DNA of 8,216 nt. It comes from JBBIJH01 sp037446075. GTDB lineage: Bacteria; Bacteroidota; Ignavibacteria; UBA10030; JAHEZR01. Below the pieces are notes generated by a model. It did not search any database. It saw only the letters and a program-made list of their open reading frames with translations, and was not told the DNA's origin. The first letter of the stretch is position 1, and each line of letters starts with the position of its first letter. Positions 5,672 to 8,216 of the stretch are shown here, one piece after another. The position numbers were made by a program, and so were the translations under genes. The DNA lies in the NCBI GenBank assembly GCA_037446075.1, contig JBBIJH010000119.1, positions 1 to 8,216 on the forward strand, given 5' to 3'.

Positions 5672-7311
5672 TATTTCAGCCCAGCGATTCTCTGAGCTTC
5701 CGAGAATAACGTAAGAGCCTTCTGGAACTGATTGTCGACAGCGGAAAGGATCTGATAATAGCCGTCCCACCCCCAGAGAGGACGAGCGATGGTCGCCTTC
5801 AAGAGAACTTTCAGATACGGGAGGTCCTTTCGAAGATCTTCCTCCTTGATTTCAACTCCCTTATTCTTGGCAAAAGCCCGAAACTCCGAGATGATCTGGT
5901 CTGTGATCTGGAAGTGATCCTTGAATCTCCGAAAATCCTTCTCATACGTTTTCCGAATCATCGGGCCATTCTCGCTCATAAATTTAAAATTGAACTCGTA
6001 GAAGACACCTCGCTGGGCAAGTTGTCGCAGCAAAGGACTTAACGTATCCGTCTTGACGATATAATCGGGTGTGATTCCACCACCCCCGTAGACTGGGCGA
6101 CCCGACCCGGTACGATATACGACGCGCAGCGTATCCTTCCCGATCGTAACCACAGCACGGCTCGTGTCAGCTCCCTCTCTTCTATGTTCGATATTCTCTC
6201 CTTCTGTTTCCTCTCGTTCGAGGACTGCGCTCCGGTAATGTCCCTTATCATCATAGGGCCGCTGGATGAGCCGGCCACTCGGAGTGTAGTAGCGTGCCGT
6301 GGTAAGCCGGAATGCTGATCCATCCCGGAGATCGAACTGCTTCTGGACGAGGCCCTTTCCAAAACTGGTTACGCCCACGATCAGGCCGCGATCCCAGTCC
6401 TGAATCGCCCCCGCCACAATCTCGCTCGCAGAGGCGGAACCCGCACTGATGAGAACGATAAGTGGAAGGGTCTCGAATTCTCCCTCTGCTGTGGCCACAT
6501 ACTCTTCGCTGTATTCCGGCCTGCGTCCCTTTGTGTACACGATTTTCTTCCCCGCCGGGATGAACTCGTCCGCAACCTTGAAGGCCTGTTCGAGATAGCC
6601 CCCCGGGTTGTCACGCAGATCGAGGAGAAGTCCTTTCATCCCTTGGGATTTCAATTTTCTGACTGCGTTGACAAGCTCCTGGTGGGTTGTCTGCGAAAAT
6701 TGTCGCAGCTTGATGTAGCCAATCTTGTCCGTCACCATGTTTGCTGCCAGCACCGTATAGAGCGAGATGGTGTCGCGCGTGATCTCGAAGTCGAGGAGAC
6801 CGGAGACACCACCGCGAAAGATACTAACTCTCACGCGCGTTCCTTTTGGACCTCGGAGTTTCTTTTGCACCTCTTCACGTTTGATTCCGATGCATGGTAC
6901 ACCATCAATCTTGACAATCTTGTCACCTGCGAGAATGCCAAGTGCTTCACTCGGTCCGCCCACAACGGGTGCAACGACAACAAGGGTGTCGTTGATCACA
7001 TCGAATTCAATCCCGATGCCTTCAAAGCTTCCACGGAATTCTTCTTGTACTCGAGGTACAGCAGCTGCGGGGATATAAACGGAGTGAGGATCGAGCGACT
7101 CCAGCATCCCGCTGATCGCCGCTTCGAAGAGCTTTCGAAGATCCACATCCTCGACATAGTATTTTTGAGTCAGGCTGACCACGTCGTTGAGCTTGGCCAT
7201 CTGGTCGCGCAGCGTATCGCTCGACACGACGTCGTTGATCCGCAGTCCAACAATCAAGCCGACGACCGTAAGGAAGAGGCCAGCAGGCAAGAGAAATCGT
7301 CTAGCGAACAT
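5671..7311 (-). CDS. ctpA: C-terminal processing protease, S41 family (CtpA/Prc type)
   Basis: A periplasmic serine protease that cuts proteins at or near their C-termini. It has 546 residues. An N-terminal signal anchor (about 7-23) is followed by a helical segment including 'LTQKYYVEDVDLRKLFEAAI' (47-66), LDPHSVYI (73-80), and a PDZ domain (about 92-176, with GIGIEF and LAGDKIVKIDG). The core has GYIKLRQFSQTTHQELV (198-214) and LLLDLRDNPGGYLEQA (228-243). The catalytic Ser/Lys dyad is S294 in GSASASEIVAGAIQD and K319 in TSFGKGLVQ, with Q323 four residues on, as in Prc/CtpA. A variable insertion (about 353-405) and a C-terminal helical region of about 130 residues follow, giving a length normal for long CTPs of this bacterial group. 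ATG 7311 has AAAGGA 7 bases upstream. The gene sits 42 bases after the Wzi-like gene and is coupled to DUF3108. Confidence 0.95.
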   Translation of the reverse strand: MFARRFLLPAGLFLTVVGLIVGLRINDVVSSDTLRDQMAKLNDVVSLTQKYYVEDVDLRKLFEAAISGMLESLDPHSVYIPAAAVPRVQEEFRGSFEGIGIEFDVINDTLVVVAPVVGGPSEALGILAGDKIVKIDGVPCIGIKREEVQKKLRGPKGTRVRVSIFRGGVSGLLDFEITRDTISLYTVLAANMVTDKIGYIKLRQFSQTTHQELVNAVRKLKSQGMKGLLLDLRDNPGGYLEQAFKVADEFIPAGKKIVYTKGRRPEYSEEYVATAEGEFETLPLIVLISAGSASASEIVAGAIQDWDRGLIVGVTSFGKGLVQKQFDLRDGSAFRLTTARYYTPSGRLIQRPYDDKGHYRSAVLEREETEGENIEHRREGADTSRAVVTIGKDTLRVVYRTGSGRPVYGGGGITPDYIVKTDTLSPLLRQLAQRGVFYEFNFKFMSENGPMIRKTYEKDFRRFKDHFQITDQIISEFRAFAKNKGVEIKEEDLRKDLPYLKVLLKATIARPLWGWDGYYQILSAVDNQFQKALTLFSEAQRIAGLK

Positions 7312-7332
7312 TCATTAGTCCTTTCAAATTCT

Positions 7333-7353
7333 TTGTGCCGAGTGTCGTCACAA
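7333..7353 (-). other. Small inverted repeat in the leader before ctpA
   Basis: TTGTG (7353-7349) and CACAA (7337-7333) flank an 11-base loop right after the stop of the upstream gene. No T-run follows, so it is not a convincing terminator. It could be an operator or nothing; I also see no good -35/-10 pair in this 42-base gap, which supports cotranscription from upstream. Confidence 0.25.
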
Positions 7354-8216
7354 TCAAAGGTCAAACCTCAATTGACAGAAGAAGAAATGATCAGTAGAAG
7401 TCTTGCCAAGGGAAACATTCTTCTGGCGTCTGTACTCGTACCGAAGATCCATGAAGCATTCATTAAAGATTTCGTACAAACTCCTCAGGCGAACATAGAA
7501 GCCTTTCGTCAAGATCCCATCGAGGAACGGACTGTCAGGGCTGTCATAGACTCGATGACCGAAGGCAACATCTCCTCCAACGTTCTTGAGAAGATTCCCG
7601 TTCCCGTCTACGACATTGGCTCCGTGTCGGCTCCGCTCGACCTCTGCAGAGGTTGTCCACTTCCGACTGAATCGGTAGCCAACCCGGCAACGCCAGTTGT
7701 CCGAATTGGGGCCAAGACGGTGTCCAAGGCTATAGCCGTCGTTGGTGAAATTGTTCTCGAGTATGTTGTGGCTGTAAACGTAAGGATCAATCTTCACATA
7801 CTCGACGCCGACATCGAGGTCCCTTATCCTCAGCGGTTCAATATAGCTCACACCGAGATTATAAGCAAATTTGTTTCCAAAGTAATCCGTACCGATTCGA
7901 TCAATCTGGATGTCGTCGATGAGAAACGAGCCATACACCTCGACGTTTCTCAGTGCGTGTACTTCAACGTCCGCGACGACCAGTGCATTATCACGATTAT
8001 GGAACTCTGGTTCGATCGCCTTAAAAAAATTCACTGGGTTGAGGTATGCGAGGTCAAGATTGCGGCGAGAATAAACAACCAACTCCCCAAGTCCGATATC
8101 CAAAAGCCGAGGTAGCGAGACCTCCACCCGGTGGCCCGCTAAGTATTTCGAGCTCAGGTAAGCGTCGTTCTGCCCAGCATAGGAATTGAACTGCAATCGC
8201 TCCGGAACGAGCAGCC
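7354..8216 (-). CDS. Outer-membrane beta-barrel protein, Wzi-like (C-terminal 286 residues; start beyond window)
   Basis: The frame is open to the right edge, so the true start and signal peptide are outside the window; the first visible residues are LLVPERLQFNSYAGQND. Alternating hydrophobic/polar strands with many Tyr, Arg and Asp fill the whole length, as in outer-membrane barrels. Landmarks in the visible part are LGELVVYSRRNLDLAYLNP (about 42-60), FFKAIEPEFHNRDNALV (about 63-79), and YGSFLIDDIQID (about 94-105). The 'Y-x-NP ... E ... DN ... DD' pattern resembles capsule assembly protein Wzi and relatives. Later strands include VGVEYVKIDPYVYSHNIL and a closing FFFCQLRFDL. The last residue is Leu, not the Phe or Trp usual for BAM substrates. 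The gene lies 42 bases before ctpA. A capsule or surface-polysaccharide role is only inferred from the family resemblance. Confidence 0.65.
   Translation of the reverse strand, partial: LLVPERLQFNSYAGQNDAYLSSKYLAGHRVEVSLPRLLDIGLGELVVYSRRNLDLAYLNPVNFFKAIEPEFHNRDNALVVADVEVHALRNVEVYGSFLIDDIQIDRIGTDYFGNKFAYNLGVSYIEPLRIRDLDVGVEYVKIDPYVYSHNILENNFTNDGYSLGHRLGPNSDNWRCRVGYRFSRKWTTSAEVERSRHGANVVDGNGNLLKNVGGDVAFGHRVYDSPDSPFLDGILTKGFYVRLRSLYEIFNECFMDLRYEYRRQKNVSLGKTSTDHFFFCQLRFDL

Noticed and set aside
5672..5770. 33-codon N-terminal extension of the DUF3108 gene
   Set aside because: It lies inside the 3' end of ctpA and would place a non-signal-like stretch before the hydrophobic segment; the TAATG start is simpler.
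6643..8115. 490-codon open frame on the plus strand across ctpA and the Wzi-like gene
   Set aside because: It runs antisense over two well-supported genes, crosses their junction, and its translation shows no family motif or domain-like pattern. It is an effect of codon bias in the true frames.
1..8216. CRISPR arrays, tRNA/rRNA genes, insertion sequences, prophage or defence genes
   Set aside because: No regular direct repeats, no tRNA-like cloverleaf, no transposase or phage motif seen. XerC at the left edge has the operon context of the housekeeping recombinase and does not by itself suggest an integrated element.

Overview
This window reads almost entirely from the minus strand. It looks like ordinary chromosomal DNA from a bacterium of the Bacteroidota/Chlorobiota/Ignavibacteriota side of the tree; this placement is inferred from protein flavour and gene set, not from any marker search. 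Supporting signs are a YbeY with Asp at the third metal-ligand position, as I recall from Bacteroidota-type YbeY, a DUF3108 protein coupled to a CtpA-type protease, and a Wzi-like outer-membrane protein. A textbook TTGACA-17-TATATT promoter and a strong GAGGAGG ribosome site on the cold-shock gene argue against the class Bacteroidia, which uses different promoters and rarely uses Shine-Dalgarno sites. An Ignavibacteria- or Chlorobi-like lineage therefore fits better.

In transcription order (right to left) the first block is an envelope cluster. It holds the 3' part of a Wzi-like outer-membrane beta-barrel gene (7354 to the right edge), a complete S41 C-terminal processing protease with signal anchor, PDZ and Ser/Lys catalytic core (ctpA, 5671-7311), and a DUF3108 exported or anchored protein (4745-5671) whose ATG overlaps the ctpA stop as TAATG.

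The second block is a single cold-shock protein gene (4149-4352). It has its own consensus promoter at 4651-4679, a leader of about 290 nt containing three hairpins and a possible 42-codon upstream ORF, and an intrinsic terminator at 4076-4131.

The third block is a tight informational operon: an unrecognised 156-residue protein, ybeY (rRNA maturation), smg/DUF494, topA (topoisomerase I with four zinc fingers) and the first 129 codons of a XerC/XerD tyrosine recombinase cut by the left edge. Gene junctions here range from a 26-base overlap to a 14-base gap. The smg-topA and topA-xerC neighbourhoods are known from other bacteria, so this is mostly a conserved housekeeping region.

I see no tRNA, rRNA, CRISPR array, insertion sequence or prophage gene. 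No new multi-gene system stands out. The least explained parts are the structured csp leader with its possible upstream ORF, and the unrecognised protein at the head of the ybeY-topA operon.
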